Of a stretch of 19,293 bases of DNA, positions 1 to 9,768 are shown piece by piece (within the stretch, counting starts at the first letter, position 1; the number at the start of each line of letters is the position of its first letter). Below the pieces are notes generated by a model. It saw only the letters and a program-made list of their open reading frames with translations, had not been told where the DNA came from and ran no database searches. The DNA comes from Vairimorpha apis BRL 01. Lineage: Eukaryota; Microsporidia; Nosematidae. A program made the position numbers and the translations under genes. The stretch spans positions 1-19,293 of the forward strand of contig KE647255.1 in assembly GCA_000447185.1 (NCBI GenBank). Reading direction: 5' to 3'.

Positions 1-235
1 TTAAAAAAAAAACTTTAATTGTTTATACATTTTTTTAAGAAATCATTTGTTTAAAAAACACCCTTTAATTAAGAAAAATTTTCTAGAAATTTTTAAATTA
101 AATTTTATTTTTTTTAATAGCAAAACAAAACAACAAATTTTTAATGATTTTCAAATTTTGTTAATTTTTTAAACTAAATATATTAAAATTGTTTTATGTA
201 TTCTTAATTAGAAAATTTCAAAAATTTTACCCTTA
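1..235. other. A/T-rich spacer and NudC upstream region
   Basis: No coding frame is recognisable. The stretch is nearly all A and T with long runs, including an A10 run in the first dozen bases. An isolated CCC occurs at 62-64 with no convincing frame behind it. The last part, with AAAATTT-like tracts around 210-228, is the likely promoter of the NudC gene. Confidence 0.6.
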
Positions 236-238
236 ATG
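230..238 (+). promoter_or_regulatory. CCC start-proximal motif of NudC gene
   Basis: ACCCTTAATG: CCC at 230-232, three bases before the ATG at 236. C runs are rare in this A/T spacer, and the same arrangement precedes most genes of the window. In microsporidia such C-rich motifs next to the start are associated with transcription initiation; here that role is inferred. Confidence 0.6.
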
Positions 239-802
239 GAAGAGAGTAAATATTCTTGGGATCAACAATTAGATGAAATTCATATATCATTTAAGCTTAC
301 TGATACAGAATCACCTGTTAATATTAAATTTACAATTATAAACCGCAAAATTAAAGTAGTTTATAATGATACAACTATAATTGAGGGTACACTTTTAAAG
401 AAAATAGTTGCAGGTTCTGAATACTGGACAAGAAATGATGATATAATTGATTTGTATTTCAATAAAAAAACAAGCGAATGGTGGGAATCTTTGTTGGAAG
501 GATCTGAAAAAGTTGATGTTAGTAAGTTAGCTGAAAATTCAAATCAAGATTTTGGTATGTTAGATCCACAAGCTCAAGAGATGATTGAAAAGATGATGTA
601 CGAAAATCGAAACAAAGAATCTTCCCAAAGTATGGATATGGGAGAATCTGCAGTTGAAGAGGTTGATGAAAGTGATGAACATAATAAATCAATTGAAGAA
701 GTTGTTGAAGAAGAAAATAAAATTGAGGAAGTTAAAGACGAAGAGAATAAAATAGAAGAAGTTAAAGAAGAAAAGGATTTTGTTGAAGATACTAAAAATT
801 AA
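236..802 (+). CDS. NUDC: NudC-family CS-domain co-chaperone
   Basis: 188 residues. NudC proteins use a p23/CS beta-sandwich to assist Hsp90 and stabilise clients of the dynein/LIS1 pathway in the cytoplasm. The CS domain covers about residues 5-90: it opens with YSWDQQLDEI (family pattern Y-x-W-x-Q-x-x-x-E-V) and closes with the paired tryptophans of EWWESLLEGSEKVDVSKL. The NudC-type C-terminal helix follows (LDPQAQEMIEKMMYENRNK, family pattern ending VEKMMYDQRQK). The N-terminal coiled-coil half of animal NudC is absent, as in short fungal forms. Residues 138-188 form a very acidic tail with two near-identical ten-residue repeats. The start is fixed by CCC three bases upstream. The gene converges on the MscS-like gene. 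Family assignment is firm; one-to-one orthology is less so. Confidence 0.93.
   Translation: MEESKYSWDQQLDEIHISFKLTDTESPVNIKFTIINRKIKVVYNDTTIIEGTLLKKIVAGSEYWTRNDDIIDLYFNKKTSEWWESLLEGSEKVDVSKLAENSNQDFGMLDPQAQEMIEKMMYENRNKESSQSMDMGESAVEEVDESDEHNKSIEEVVEEENKIEEVKDEENKIEEVKEEKDFVEDTKN
710..769 (+). repeat. tandem 30-base repeat encoding acidic decapeptides
   Basis: Two in-frame 30-base units encode EENKIEEVKD and EENKIEEVKE (residues 159-168 and 169-178 of the NudC-family protein). A degenerate earlier copy (KSIEEVVEE) precedes them. The copies differ at a few positions, mostly at third codon bases, so the duplication is not brand new. Such acidic tails are probably disordered. Confidence 0.8.
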
Positions 803-1819
803 CTTTTAATTAAATAAAATTTTTATTTAATGACTATATGTGTTAAAAAATTTAGATAATAAAATAATTTTTAATATAAATATTGTTTAATTTAAATAAA
901 AAAATATAAATTATTACAATTTTTTAAATAATAATCATTTATTTTAGCTATTTTATTTCTTATAATGATTAAATTTTTTATAATATTATATATTCAAATA
1001 ATTGATGTAAAATGTGTTTTGTTATAAAAAAATATCATAGCAAATAATTTATTCAAACATAAAAATTTAAGTTTTTGCAACTTTTTGATATTGGTTGTTT
1101 ACAATTTAAATAATATTAATAAATAATTTGTAATTTATAAATTAACTTATTTTAAAAGTTTCGCAACGATAAATTTGTTTATTCTAGAATAAAAATCGAT
1201 TTATATTTGCATAAAAGATTTTCTTTTTATTTAGTACATAAATCTTTTTGTATGAGACATTATTTAAAATAAAAAAACTTTTTAAAATACCAATTTACAA
1301 ACTTTAATTAATATTTTGTAAAATTTTAATCATAAACATATTAATTTGAATTATATTAGTATTTTAAAATTTATTATTTTTTTTATAATAATTTTTAAAT
1401 AACATAAATTATATCAATTTTTCAATATTACTCTATTATTTAAAATATTGCATTGATTTTTAATAATTAAAAAAATTAAAAAATAATCAAATATTTTGTT
1501 TAAAATATAAATTTATATAATTTAATATTTTTAATACATTTATTGCTCCTTTATCGTTTTAATATTATTAAAATAGCTTCATATTTATTATTTTATTATT
1601 GATTTTTTAAAAGTGATACATTGAAAATTTTATGAATAAACATTTTAAAGTAACTTATTTATTTCATAATTTTTATAATTTAATTTTGTAGTTAACTATT
1701 ATTTAATATAATATACAAATATTTAAAAATAATGCAATAATTTTTATATTTTATAATAATATATTTTATGATGAGTATTATACATTAAAAATAAAAACAA
1801 AAATTTTTATAATAATATT
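803..1819. other. gene-free A/T spacer between convergent genes
   Basis: About 1 kb with no supportable frame on either strand. Small inverted repeats occur: a 10-bp stem with a 3-base loop at 809-831 just past the NudC stop, and a 9-bp stem (AAAAGATTT/AAATCTTTT) at 1213-1248. Given the base composition, A/T-only stems of this size are expected by chance. No tRNA or known ncRNA was recognised. Confidence 0.6.
809..831 (+). other. A/T hairpin just after NudC stop
   Basis: ATTAAATAAA and TTTATTTAAT pair perfectly over 10 bp around a three-base loop, beginning 7 bases after the stop codon. It could mark the 3' end of the mRNA, but it contains no G or C and may be chance. Confidence 0.3.
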
Positions 1820-3566
1820 TTAGTCTTTATTTATTATGTTAATTTCTTGTTTCATAGGTAAATATTTGATACCAATTATAGAAAAAGCTGCTGTAAGAAC
1901 CTTTAAAAATTTTGTATGATTATTCCACATTAAAAATCCATTTTGAAAATTATAATTGTGTTTAACATGAATTTTTAAATTAATATAATTGCTGTTGATT
2001 ATATCAGTTTTATACATAGTAATATTGTGATATGCTTTATCATGTTCAATACATTTACTAAAAATATTTTTCAATTTTTTAAACTTTTCTTCATTAGTAG
2101 TTTTACAAATACAAACATTTATTTCCCAAGTTTGAGCATTTGAACGCCTAATGTTAGTGATTAATTTATCTCTTATATACAAATTTGGAATAATACATTT
2201 ATAACCATCCCATCTAGTTAAAGTAGTAGTTAATAATGACATATCACTTACAATATAATTTTCATTATCCAAAAAATTCTATCACCAGGATCGTATGGAT
2301 GCGAGTAAACTATGAAAAAAAATGACTCAACGATTAATTTTATTGACGACCATGTTGGAATAAAAAAAATTGGTATACATAACTTTATCAACAATGGTTG
2401 AATATTTAACCATTTTGAAACAATATAATATATGATTAACGCTTCTATTGCAATAAGTGTGTAGTATATTTTATCTAGTAAACTTTTATTAGAAACTATA
2501 GCCATATATAAATTTTGTCGTTCATTATTTATTTGTCTAATATTATCTCTAAAAACAGTGTAATTTAAAACATCGGACCTATTAAATGTCAAAATATTAT
2601 AAACATAATCAGTTTTATCTTTAAAATGAATTCTTAATGATTCTTTAGTAATAATTCCTTTTTAGGCTGACTTTGTGTAGCTTTTCTTACTTCTTCATTA
2701 ATTAACAACCAAGCATTTGTTTCATCGTCAAGTTGTTGTTCATTTGTTATATTTTCTTCAACTTCAGAATTTTCATCAGATACAACCTCATCTGGATCTG
2801 GTTCGGCTTTCGATTCTTCTTTTTTAATGTAAGTAAATCTTGATCAAAAAGATATGTTTCTGGCTTTACAAAAGATTTTAAATCTGTATTTACTTCTTCA
2901 ATTTTTAAATTTTTATATGGTGAATTAAATTTAGATTTATTTTTGACTAATGCACGTTTATTAAATAATCTCGTTTCATGACTTATTTCTTCAGCTTCTG
3001 GTCCTAAATTAAGATCATCTTCTGTTGTTTGTGAAACATGTTTTATATCATATCTAGGATTTTCTATTTTCTCATTATTCCACAAATCAAATAAATAATC
3101 GCATTTAATTAATTTAGGTGGACCAAATTTGTAAAATTCTTCAATAGTTATATTTTCGTTAATGTTTTTTCTTAAAAATGGCTCTATCGATAAAATATCT
3201 ATAAAAATACCTTGAGTTACACGATTTTTGAATTGTAATTTAGCAACCTCGTATAAATAAACACGAATTAAATCTAAAACCATAATAAAACCAAGTCCTG
3301 TATAAATTTCTAATGTTGATATATTTTTCACATAAGTAAATAATTGTACTGAAAACCAAATAATAAAATATTTTAAAATTCGTGCAAATGTTTTTTAGAT
3401 GTAAATTACATGTTGCATTTTCTACAAACAAATGAATGTTATACCAAATAGATGTATGCAAACATATTAATGGAATGTATAATATGAATCTAAAATATGG
3501 CATTATAACAAATATAAATAAGAAAAATATCTCTAAGAATAATAAACACATAAATATTATATTCAT
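1820..3566 (-). CDS. MscS-family mechanosensitive channel, frame broken four times
   Basis: A membrane channel of the fungal/plant MscS-like type, which opens under membrane tension. Four open segments follow one another: 3566-3390 (start, first membrane helices), 3390-2825 (helix ending LEIYTGLG, then FIMVLDLIRVYLYEVAKLQF, then a long soluble loop), 2659-2276 (ITKESL linker, two more helices, HPYDPGDRIF) and 2271-1820 (LDNENYIVSDMSLLTT, PNLYIRDKLITNIRRSNAQT, C-terminal beta domain). The HPYDxGDR...LLTT...PN...ITNIRRS series is diagnostic of MscS. Segments rejoin if T6 at 3391-3396 loses a base, T6 at 2820-2825 gains one, T5 at 2659-2663 gains one and A6 at 2271-2276 gains one; the result is about 582 residues with no internal stop. 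The start has CCC six bases upstream. The long acidic mid-loop sets it apart from short bacterial MscS. It may be a pseudogene or carry assembly errors. It is divergent from CDC48. Confidence 0.85.
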
Positions 3567-3575
3567 TTTAATGGG
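3564..3575 (-). promoter_or_regulatory. CCC start-proximal motif of MscS-like gene
   Basis: On the minus strand the order is CCC (3575-3573), six bases, then ATG at 3566-3564. This supports the 5' end chosen for the frame-broken channel gene. Confidence 0.5.
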
Positions 3576-4047
3576 ATGAAAAATTACTCCTCAAATTTAC
3601 TTTTTTAAAAATAAAAAATAATTTGTTTATTAATAGAAAAAAATAATTCAAAATTTTTTATAATAAATAAAATTTTATTTTGTATCAAATATTATAAAAA
3701 TAATTTATAATCTTTTACAGTAAAATGTTTATATAAGTAAAAAATTTGATGTACAGTTTTTATTTTTATCAGTGCAAAGTTTATTATAAAAAAAAATAAA
3801 TCTATTTGTTTGTTATTTTTTTAAATTTATATATTTATCTAATTTGTAAATTCTATCATCAAATATAATAAAATTTTAAATTTATTTTTACAAATAAAAA
3901 TTTAATTTTTTGATATTTTTTTTATTGTTTTAAAATTTATTTTTCACAATAGATTTCAATTTAAATCTTAAAAAAAGATTTATTTGTAAAAATAATAGGT
4001 TATTTTTAAAACAATCAACTTTTTTTGTTTATAATATTTTTTTCTGA
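3576..4047. promoter_or_regulatory. divergent promoter region, MscS-like gene / CDC48
   Basis: Between two divergent genes, almost entirely A/T and without a coding frame. It must carry both promoters, but no individual element other than the CCC motifs and the T7 tract at 4037-4043 can be pointed to. Confidence 0.5.
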
Positions 4048-4057
4048 CCCTCATATG
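4048..4057 (+). promoter_or_regulatory. CCC start-proximal motif of CDC48
   Basis: CCC at 4048-4050, four bases before the ATG at 4055, with a T7 tract at 4037-4043. It argues that the ten upstream in-frame codons (from a TTG at 4025) are not translated, since they span the motif. Confidence 0.65.
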
Positions 4058-6403
4058 TCTAGTGAAAATTACAAAAAAGTGGATTTAAGTGAAGCAATAT
4101 TAGAAAATTCAACTAAGAATGCATTAATGGTAACTGATGAAGGAAGTTGTAATCTAAAAGTTTATGAAGTAGGAATGTCACCTAAAACAATCGAAGACCT
4201 TGATTTAATAGCAGGAGATTATATCATATTGAAAGGTAAAAAATGTTCTGAAGTAGTTTTTACTTTAATAGAAAAACCTGAACTTAAAGAAAAAGTTGTC
4301 AGTATTAAAAAGGACGGAAGGTTAAATTTAAAAGTTCGTTTACATGACGTTGTAAAAGCTTATTCATGTGAAACAATTGTTGTTATTGAACAATTACAAT
4401 TCCTACCTATAGCTGATACAGTAGATAAAATAAAAGGAGATTTATTTCAAGCATTTGTTGAACCTTTTTTGGCTGATAAGTCAATGCCTTTAAGTGTAGG
4501 TAACAGATACAAAATAAATTCTGGTATTGGATCAGTTGAATATAAAGTAGTTTCTTTAACAAATAAAGAAGGTGCTGATATTAAACATGGTTTTATTGTT
4601 GATGGGACAAAAGTTATTTCTGACGATACAATTTCAAGAGAAGAAGCAGAACATGAATTTAATATGATAGGTTATGATGATGTTGGTGGATGTAGAAAGC
4701 AATTGGCACAGATTAAAGAACTTATCGAATTACCGTTGAGACATCCTCAGTTATATAAAAAATTAGGAGTAAGACCACCGAAAGGAATTTTATTATATGG
4801 TCCACCTGGATCAGGTAAAACACTTATTGCAAAAGCAATAGCTAATGAAACTGGTGCTTTTATTTATATGATAAATGGTCCTGAAATTATGTCTAAAATG
4901 GCAGGAGAAAGTGAAAAGAATTTAAGAAAAGCATTTGAAGAAGCTGAAAAAAACAAACCAGCTATAATTTTTATTGATGAAGTGGATTCTTTAGCTCCAA
5001 AAAGAGATAAAACACAAGGAGAAGTTGAAAGGCGTATTGTAAGTCAACTTCTTACTTTAATGGATGGCGCTAAAGCTAGGGACGGTGTAATTGTTTTAGC
5101 TGCTACAAATAGACCAAATTCCATTGATGCTGCTTTAAGAAGATATGGAAGATTTGGAAAAGAAATTGAAATTGGTGTACCAGATGAAACAGGCAGATTG
5201 GAAATTTTGAAGATTCATACAAAAGATATGAGAATGGATGATGATGTTAATTTATCTGAAATTTCTGAAGAATTACATGGATTTGGTGGAAGTGATATTG
5301 CTTCACTTTGTTCAGAGGCTGCACTTCAACAAATTAGAGAAAAGTTACCTATGATAGATTTGGATTCTGAAAAAATTGATGCAAATGTTTTGTCATCTTT
5401 AAAAGTATCTAGAGCTAATTTTTTGTATGCTATTGAAAATACAAACCCAAGCTCATTGAGAGAAAGTAAACTTGAAACACCAAATGTTAGTTGGGATGAT
5501 ATCGGTGGATTAGCTGATGTTAAAATTGAATTAAGAGAAACAATTCAATATCCTGTTTCTTATCCAGAAAAATTTATAAAATTTGGGCTTACTCCATCTA
5601 AAGGTGTTCTTTTTTACGGACCTCCTGGTTGTGGTAAAACACTTTTAGCTAAAGCTGTTGCTACTGAATGCAAAGCCAATTTTATTTCAATCAAAGGTCC
5701 TGAATTATTGACTATGTATGTAGGAGAGTCCGAAGCAAATGTAAGAGAATTGTTTGATAGAGCTAGAGCGGCTGCTCCTTGTGTTTTATTTTTTGATGAA
5801 CTTGATTCTATTGCAAAATCTAGAGGATCTTCATCAGGTAGTAGCGGTGTTGATGATCGTGTTCTCAATCAAATCTTGACTGAAATGGATGGTATGAACG
5901 CTAAGAAAAATGTATTTGTAATTGGAGCTACTAATAGACCAGATCAACTCGATTCTGCTATTATGAGACCTGGAAGGTTAGATCAGCTTGTATACATTCC
6001 TGTACCCGATTTAGAAAGTCGAATTTCTATTTTTAAAGCTGTTTTAAGAAAGACACCACTTTCAGAAGATGTTTCAATTAGACATTTAGCAGAAGCTACA
6101 AATAAAATGTCTGGTGCTGATATAACTGAAATTTGTCAACGTGCATGTAAATTTGCGGTTAAAGAAAGTATTGAATATGAATTAAAAAAGAAAGAAAAAA
6201 ATAGCAGTCTAATGGATGTTGAAGATCCTGTTCCTTTTATTACTAAAGAACATTTTATAAAAGCAATTTCCACTGCTAGATGTAGTGTAAGTCAACACGA
6301 TATTGAAAGATATGAGGCTTTTGCAAGATCTATGAAAGTTGATATAAGTAAATATACTAAACCAACTGTTAAAGAGGATGACGATGCTATGTTATATGAT
6401 TAA
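4055..6403 (+). CDS. CDC48: Cdc48/p97 AAA+ ATPase (ubiquitin segregase)
   Basis: 782 residues from the ATG at 4055. Cdc48 is a hexameric AAA+ ATPase that pulls ubiquitinated proteins out of complexes and membranes, serving proteasomal turnover and ERAD. The N domain (about 1-195) is followed by D1 with Walker A GPPGSGKT (249-256) and Walker B IIFIDEVD (304-311), then D2 with Walker A GPPGCGKT (522-529) and Walker B VLFFDELD (577-584). Both D1 arginine fingers are present in RRYGRF. After them the usual D-R-E-V-D-I is G-K-E-I-E-I, a mild departure. The chain ends in an acidic stretch and MLYD, resembling the C-terminal LY motif that binds PUB/PUL-domain cofactors. Length is typical, slightly shorter than the roughly 800-835 of yeast and animals. 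The frame is unbroken over 2.3 kb, including two A7 runs. Confidence 0.98.
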   Translation: MSSENYKKVDLSEAILENSTKNALMVTDEGSCNLKVYEVGMSPKTIEDLDLIAGDYIILKGKKCSEVVFTLIEKPELKEKVVSIKKDGRLNLKVRLHDVVKAYSCETIVVIEQLQFLPIADTVDKIKGDLFQAFVEPFLADKSMPLSVGNRYKINSGIGSVEYKVVSLTNKEGADIKHGFIVDGTKVISDDTISREEAEHEFNMIGYDDVGGCRKQLAQIKELIELPLRHPQLYKKLGVRPPKGILLYGPPGSGKTLIAKAIANETGAFIYMINGPEIMSKMAGESEKNLRKAFEEAEKNKPAIIFIDEVDSLAPKRDKTQGEVERRIVSQLLTLMDGAKARDGVIVLAATNRPNSIDAALRRYGRFGKEIEIGVPDETGRLEILKIHTKDMRMDDDVNLSEISEELHGFGGSDIASLCSEAALQQIREKLPMIDLDSEKIDANVLSSLKVSRANFLYAIENTNPSSLRESKLETPNVSWDDIGGLADVKIELRETIQYPVSYPEKFIKFGLTPSKGVLFYGPPGCGKTLLAKAVATECKANFISIKGPELLTMYVGESEANVRELFDRARAAAPCVLFFDELDSIAKSRGSSSGSSGVDDRVLNQILTEMDGMNAKKNVFVIGATNRPDQLDSAIMRPGRLDQLVYIPVPDLESRISIFKAVLRKTPLSEDVSIRHLAEATNKMSGADITEICQRACKFAVKESIEYELKKKEKNSSLMDVEDPVPFITKEHFIKAISTARCSVSQHDIERYEAFARSMKVDISKYTKPTVKEDDDAMLYD

Positions 6404-6439
6404 ACTGTTAATCTTAATGTTTTTTTTTAATTTTATCAA

Positions 6440-6478
6440 TTTAATGGTTTTTTATCAAAATTTAAAAAAACCATTAAA
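6440..6478 (+). other. 14-bp perfect hairpin downstream of CDC48
   Basis: TTTAATGGTTTTTT (6440-6453) pairs perfectly with AAAAAACCATTAAA (6465-6478) around an 11-base loop, starting 37 bases after the stop codon. The GG/CC pair makes chance less likely than for pure A/T stems in this window. It may be an mRNA 3'-end or stability element; nothing shows that directly. Confidence 0.45.
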
Positions 6479-7110
6479 AAATTCAAAATATAAAAATAAC
6501 CTAAAAAAAATAAATAATAAATTTAGTATTTTTTTTGTTTATTTATAAAATTACAAAATTTAATAAAAAATCAAATTATTAATTATTAAAAAAAATTTCA
6601 TTGATATGTATATATTTTTATTTTTATCATTTATTTTAATAAAATATTTGTACAATTATGATATTAGAATAATTACTCAACACATATATTATCTATTAAA
6701 TATTAATATGACAAAAATTTTAATAAAAATCAAAAAAAAATCATAATATAAAATATTATCTACCTATAAGTAGTATTTTTAATTTAAAAATTTTTTATAA
6801 TACATTAAAAAGTGTATGTTAATTCAATAAATATCTTATATGAATAATATAATTATAAAAAATTTTATTCATTAATATAATAAAAATTAAAATTTAAAAA
6901 ACAATATATTAAATAAAAAAATTTCAAAATATATAAACAAAAAATGTTTTCAGTTATGATATATAAAAATATCATGAGAATATTAAGAATAATTTAAAAA
7001 TATAAATTTTATATGATTATTTTATAAAAAAATAAAAATTAAATAATAAGTTAATTTATATTTAATTTAATATAATTTTTTATTAATTAATATATAAATA
7101 TTTATAATTG

Positions 7111-7146
7111 TGATAGTATGAGTACGAATCAACATCTTTACTATCG
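7111..7146. other. stem-loop with locally raised GC
   Basis: GATAGTA (7112-7118) pairs with TACTATC (7139-7145), with a possible T-G wobble outside, around a 20-base loop. It lies about 120 bases beyond the stop of the minus-strand membrane-protein gene and is richer in G and C than its surroundings. It could be part of a 3' UTR or a small RNA; no family was recognised. Confidence 0.3.
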
Positions 7147-7268
7147 AATTTTTTTAACTAAAAACAATTTCATTTTTATGTTTGAAACTTTGTGTTTATA
7201 AGATCATTACTTTTAAAGTTTAACAAATTTAGATAATATGTATATTATAAAAAATTTTATTAAAAAAA

Positions 7269-8149
7269 TCAAACATTAGAATAATGTACGTTTTGCAAAT
7301 TCGTTTTTTTTCTTTTACATTTAAAAATATAAAAAAAACTCATTATTAATAAAATTAAAAATCCAATAGGGCAAAGAAAAACTAGTATTGAACGTATATC
7401 AATACTACTTGATGAATTCATATTTGTGCTTATTAAATTAGTTTCGTTTATAATTTTATTTAAATTTTCAATAGGTTCGATCAAAACAAAATTTTCAGTT
7501 GTATTATTAAAATCATCAACCAAATCTAAAGATCCAACTGTATTATCTTTTGAATTTGAGTTTTCATTTTCAAAGTTAGACAAAAGTTTATTTTTTAAAA
7601 GTGTATTAAAATTTTCATCATCATCATCATCTAAAGAACTATAGTTATAATCTTCTTCATCATTAATGTCTTTGTCTTTATTAAATGTTAACATATATTT
7701 AAAATTATCATTTATTTTTTTTCAAAAAATTTAAAATCGTAAACGGGTAAATTCTTTATACTATATAATTTAAATGTAAAATGAGATATTGCAGGACAAT
7801 TTTTTGCAAGAGAATGTAATTCAGTATAAAATTCCACATTATTATCTTCTTTAATTTTTAATAAATTTAATAAATGGTTTTTTATTGTTTCATAATAGTC
7901 CTTTGTTTTTATTTTAAAATTACATACCTTCATATGTTTGTAATTAATATCGTAAAATATAAAATTCTCGCTGTTATAAATTTCAGTTTTATATTTATTT
8001 ACACAATAATCGTTGTTGTTTGTTTGTTTGACTATTTCTTCGATACACGAACTAATATATTTACATTTTACATTACTTATAAAATCTGAATCAATAATGT
8101 TATTATTCTTTATAATATCGCATTGAGATTTTTTAATTTGTGATTCCAT
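7269..8149 (-). CDS. unknown protein with one C-terminal membrane helix, one frame break
   Basis: Not recognised. Two frames follow each other on the minus strand: 8149-7712 (145 residues, several scattered cysteines, ending DFKFFEKK) and 7694-7269 (141 residues: acidic D/E/N/S-rich stretch, then a hydrophobic helix from SILVFLCPI, then the basic tail FKCKRKK). They are 17 bases apart. One extra base in the T8 run at 7715-7722 joins them into about 293 residues with the helix near 255-276. The lysine-rich flank after the helix suggests that the C-terminus is cytosolic; no N-terminal signal peptide is visible. The start is well bounded: an in-frame stop lies two codons before the ATG. No CCC motif is present, unlike most neighbours. 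Two separate genes remain possible. It converges on CDC48. Confidence 0.6.
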
Positions 8150-9496
8150 CCTTATTTAAATTTTATTCTATATAAAATAAAATTAATTAAATTTTAATTT
8201 AATAAATATAAATTTATCATTTATAATTTATAATATAAAAAATATACTACTGAAGATATCAAATAAATAATTAAAAATTTTATAATCTTAAAATATATTT
8301 ATATTTTTAAATCAATATATTGATTTAATATTTTAATAAAAATAAATTAAAAAAACACAAATATATAATCTTTGAAAACTTAAAATTATATAATAAATAA
8401 TTTTATATTAAAAATATGAGATATGTTGTATCTTTTATTTTAAAATTATTAAATTTATGATTTTAGATATGTAACATAAAATGATTTTATTGTGTATTAT
8501 TTTATTTTGTTTACAAAAAAATTAATAAAAAAATAAATTATCAATATAAACAAAAAATTTATATCACATTAAAATCAAATAAATCATTTTTATTAGTAAT
8601 TTATACAGCTTTTTATTACATATATATACATATATATTCAATTTTAAAAAGTTATAATCGTTTTAAATGTTACATTCTAATAGTGTAAATTAATAAAATT
8701 AATAATCAATAATTGAATAAATTTTCTTTTATAATTTATGAAATAATAATAAATTTTAAATTATGCATTTAAAATTTATTTTAACAAACTCAATGATTAA
8801 ATTATTTATCATTTAAAAATTTAAAGAGACTACTTTTTTTGTATATAAGAAAAAATAAGATATTTTGTAATATTAAAATTAATATTTTAAATAAAATTCT
8901 ATGTTCTTGATTTATTTCAAAAAATGTTGAGACAATTTAAAAATAAATAAAAATGAGATCTTTTATAGTTATTTTCAAATTTTATAAATTTTTTCAATAA
9001 ATTAAAATAAATAAGTTAAAAGAATTATCAAATCAAATCAAATCATTTACATTTTAAGTATGTCTCTAAAAAAAATGTTTGAATTTTAGTTTGTTATATT
9101 TCTGATCATAATAATTTTTTTAAATAAAAATAATTGAGATTAATGCTTTTATAAAAATATATTTTATTAAAAATATAATATGAAATTTAAAAACATTTTA
9201 TTTTCTGTATATACAAAATATAGAACAAATTTTAAAAATATTTTTATTTTAATATTTGTTTTTAAAAATTATAAGACAAACCAAATTTTTTTAAAATAAA
9301 AGAGATAATTTGAAAATATAATTATAATAATTTAATTAATTTTTTAAATAAATTTTATAAAATAATAAAACTATTAGTTAAATCAATTAAAATTTGTTTT
9401 TATAGACTTAAAAAATTAAATCAAAAAAAAGTTTTATAAATTATAAATTTTTAGTTGATTAGAATTTATAATTTGAAATTTAATTAGTAATACATA

Positions 9497-9542
9497 AAAG
9501 TTAATGATCGAAATAAAAACCGATATATAAAACATTAACTTT
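9497..9542. repeat. inverted repeat with nested stem in gene-free stretch
   Basis: AAAGTTAATG (9497-9506) pairs with CATTAACTTT (9533-9542). Immediately inside, ATCG (9507-9510) can pair with CGAT (9521-9524), giving a bulged hairpin. Stems of this size can occur by chance in such DNA, but the nested G/C-containing helix is less expected. Confidence 0.3.
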
Positions 9543-9713
9543 AGAATATTTCAATATTTAAATTATTATTTATTACACAATCTGTATTTAAAAAAAATTA
9601 TAGATGGATATTATTTTATAACTTAATATAAATTAAATTATTTTTAGTTTTCACAAAACTGTAATAAATATAAATCATATATATAAATTAAATTTATATT
9701 TATATTTTGAAAA

Positions 9714-9768
9714 TTTGAATTAAATATAAAACTTTAATTCAAAAATCTCATTTTGTGTAATACAAAAT
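9714..9768. repeat. two adjacent inverted repeats
   Basis: TTTGAATTAAA/TTTAATTCAAA form an 11-bp stem with an 8-base loop (9714-9743). ATTTTGT/ACAAAAT form a 7-bp stem with a 5-base loop (9750-9768). They are six bases apart. Function unknown; chance is a real possibility. Confidence 0.3.

Larger units (their letters stand above)
6404..7268. other. gene-free A/T spacer, CDC48 / membrane-protein gene
   Basis: No supportable coding frame. It separates two convergent genes, so it should contain both 3' ends. It holds the GG/CC-bearing hairpin at 6440-6478, a 7-bp stem (ATGATAT/ATATCAT) at 6956-6975 and a less A/T-rich stem-loop at 7111-7146. Nothing else was recognised. Confidence 0.6.

Noticed and set aside
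1213..1248. 9-bp stem AAAAGATTT/AAATCTTTT as an RNA gene
   Set aside because: Almost pure A/T; such stems are expected by chance at this base composition and no RNA family features surround it.
1820..3566. Bacterial-type MscS acquired by horizontal transfer
   Set aside because: The extra helices, long loop and motif wording (LEIYTGLG, HPYDPGDR) fit the fungal/plant type; base composition does not differ from neighbours.
5614..5868. Open frame on the minus strand inside CDC48
   Set aside because: It lies opposite the conserved D2 ATPase coding sequence and has no homology signal; it is an antisense shadow.
7111..7146. Possible tRNA because of a TACGAATC loop resembling the T-loop
   Set aside because: No flanking T-stem pairing, and no 5' acceptor or anticodon arm at the right distance; at most a simple stem-loop.
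7426..8089. Plus-strand frames at 7426-7644 and 7874-8089
   Set aside because: Antisense to the acidic and cysteine-bearing parts of the minus-strand gene; serine/phenylalanine-rich translations are what an acidic, asparagine-rich gene gives on its other strand.
8618..8637. Doubled ACATATATAT as a meaningful repeat
   Set aside because: Simple TA-rich microsatellite of two units, unremarkable in this DNA.
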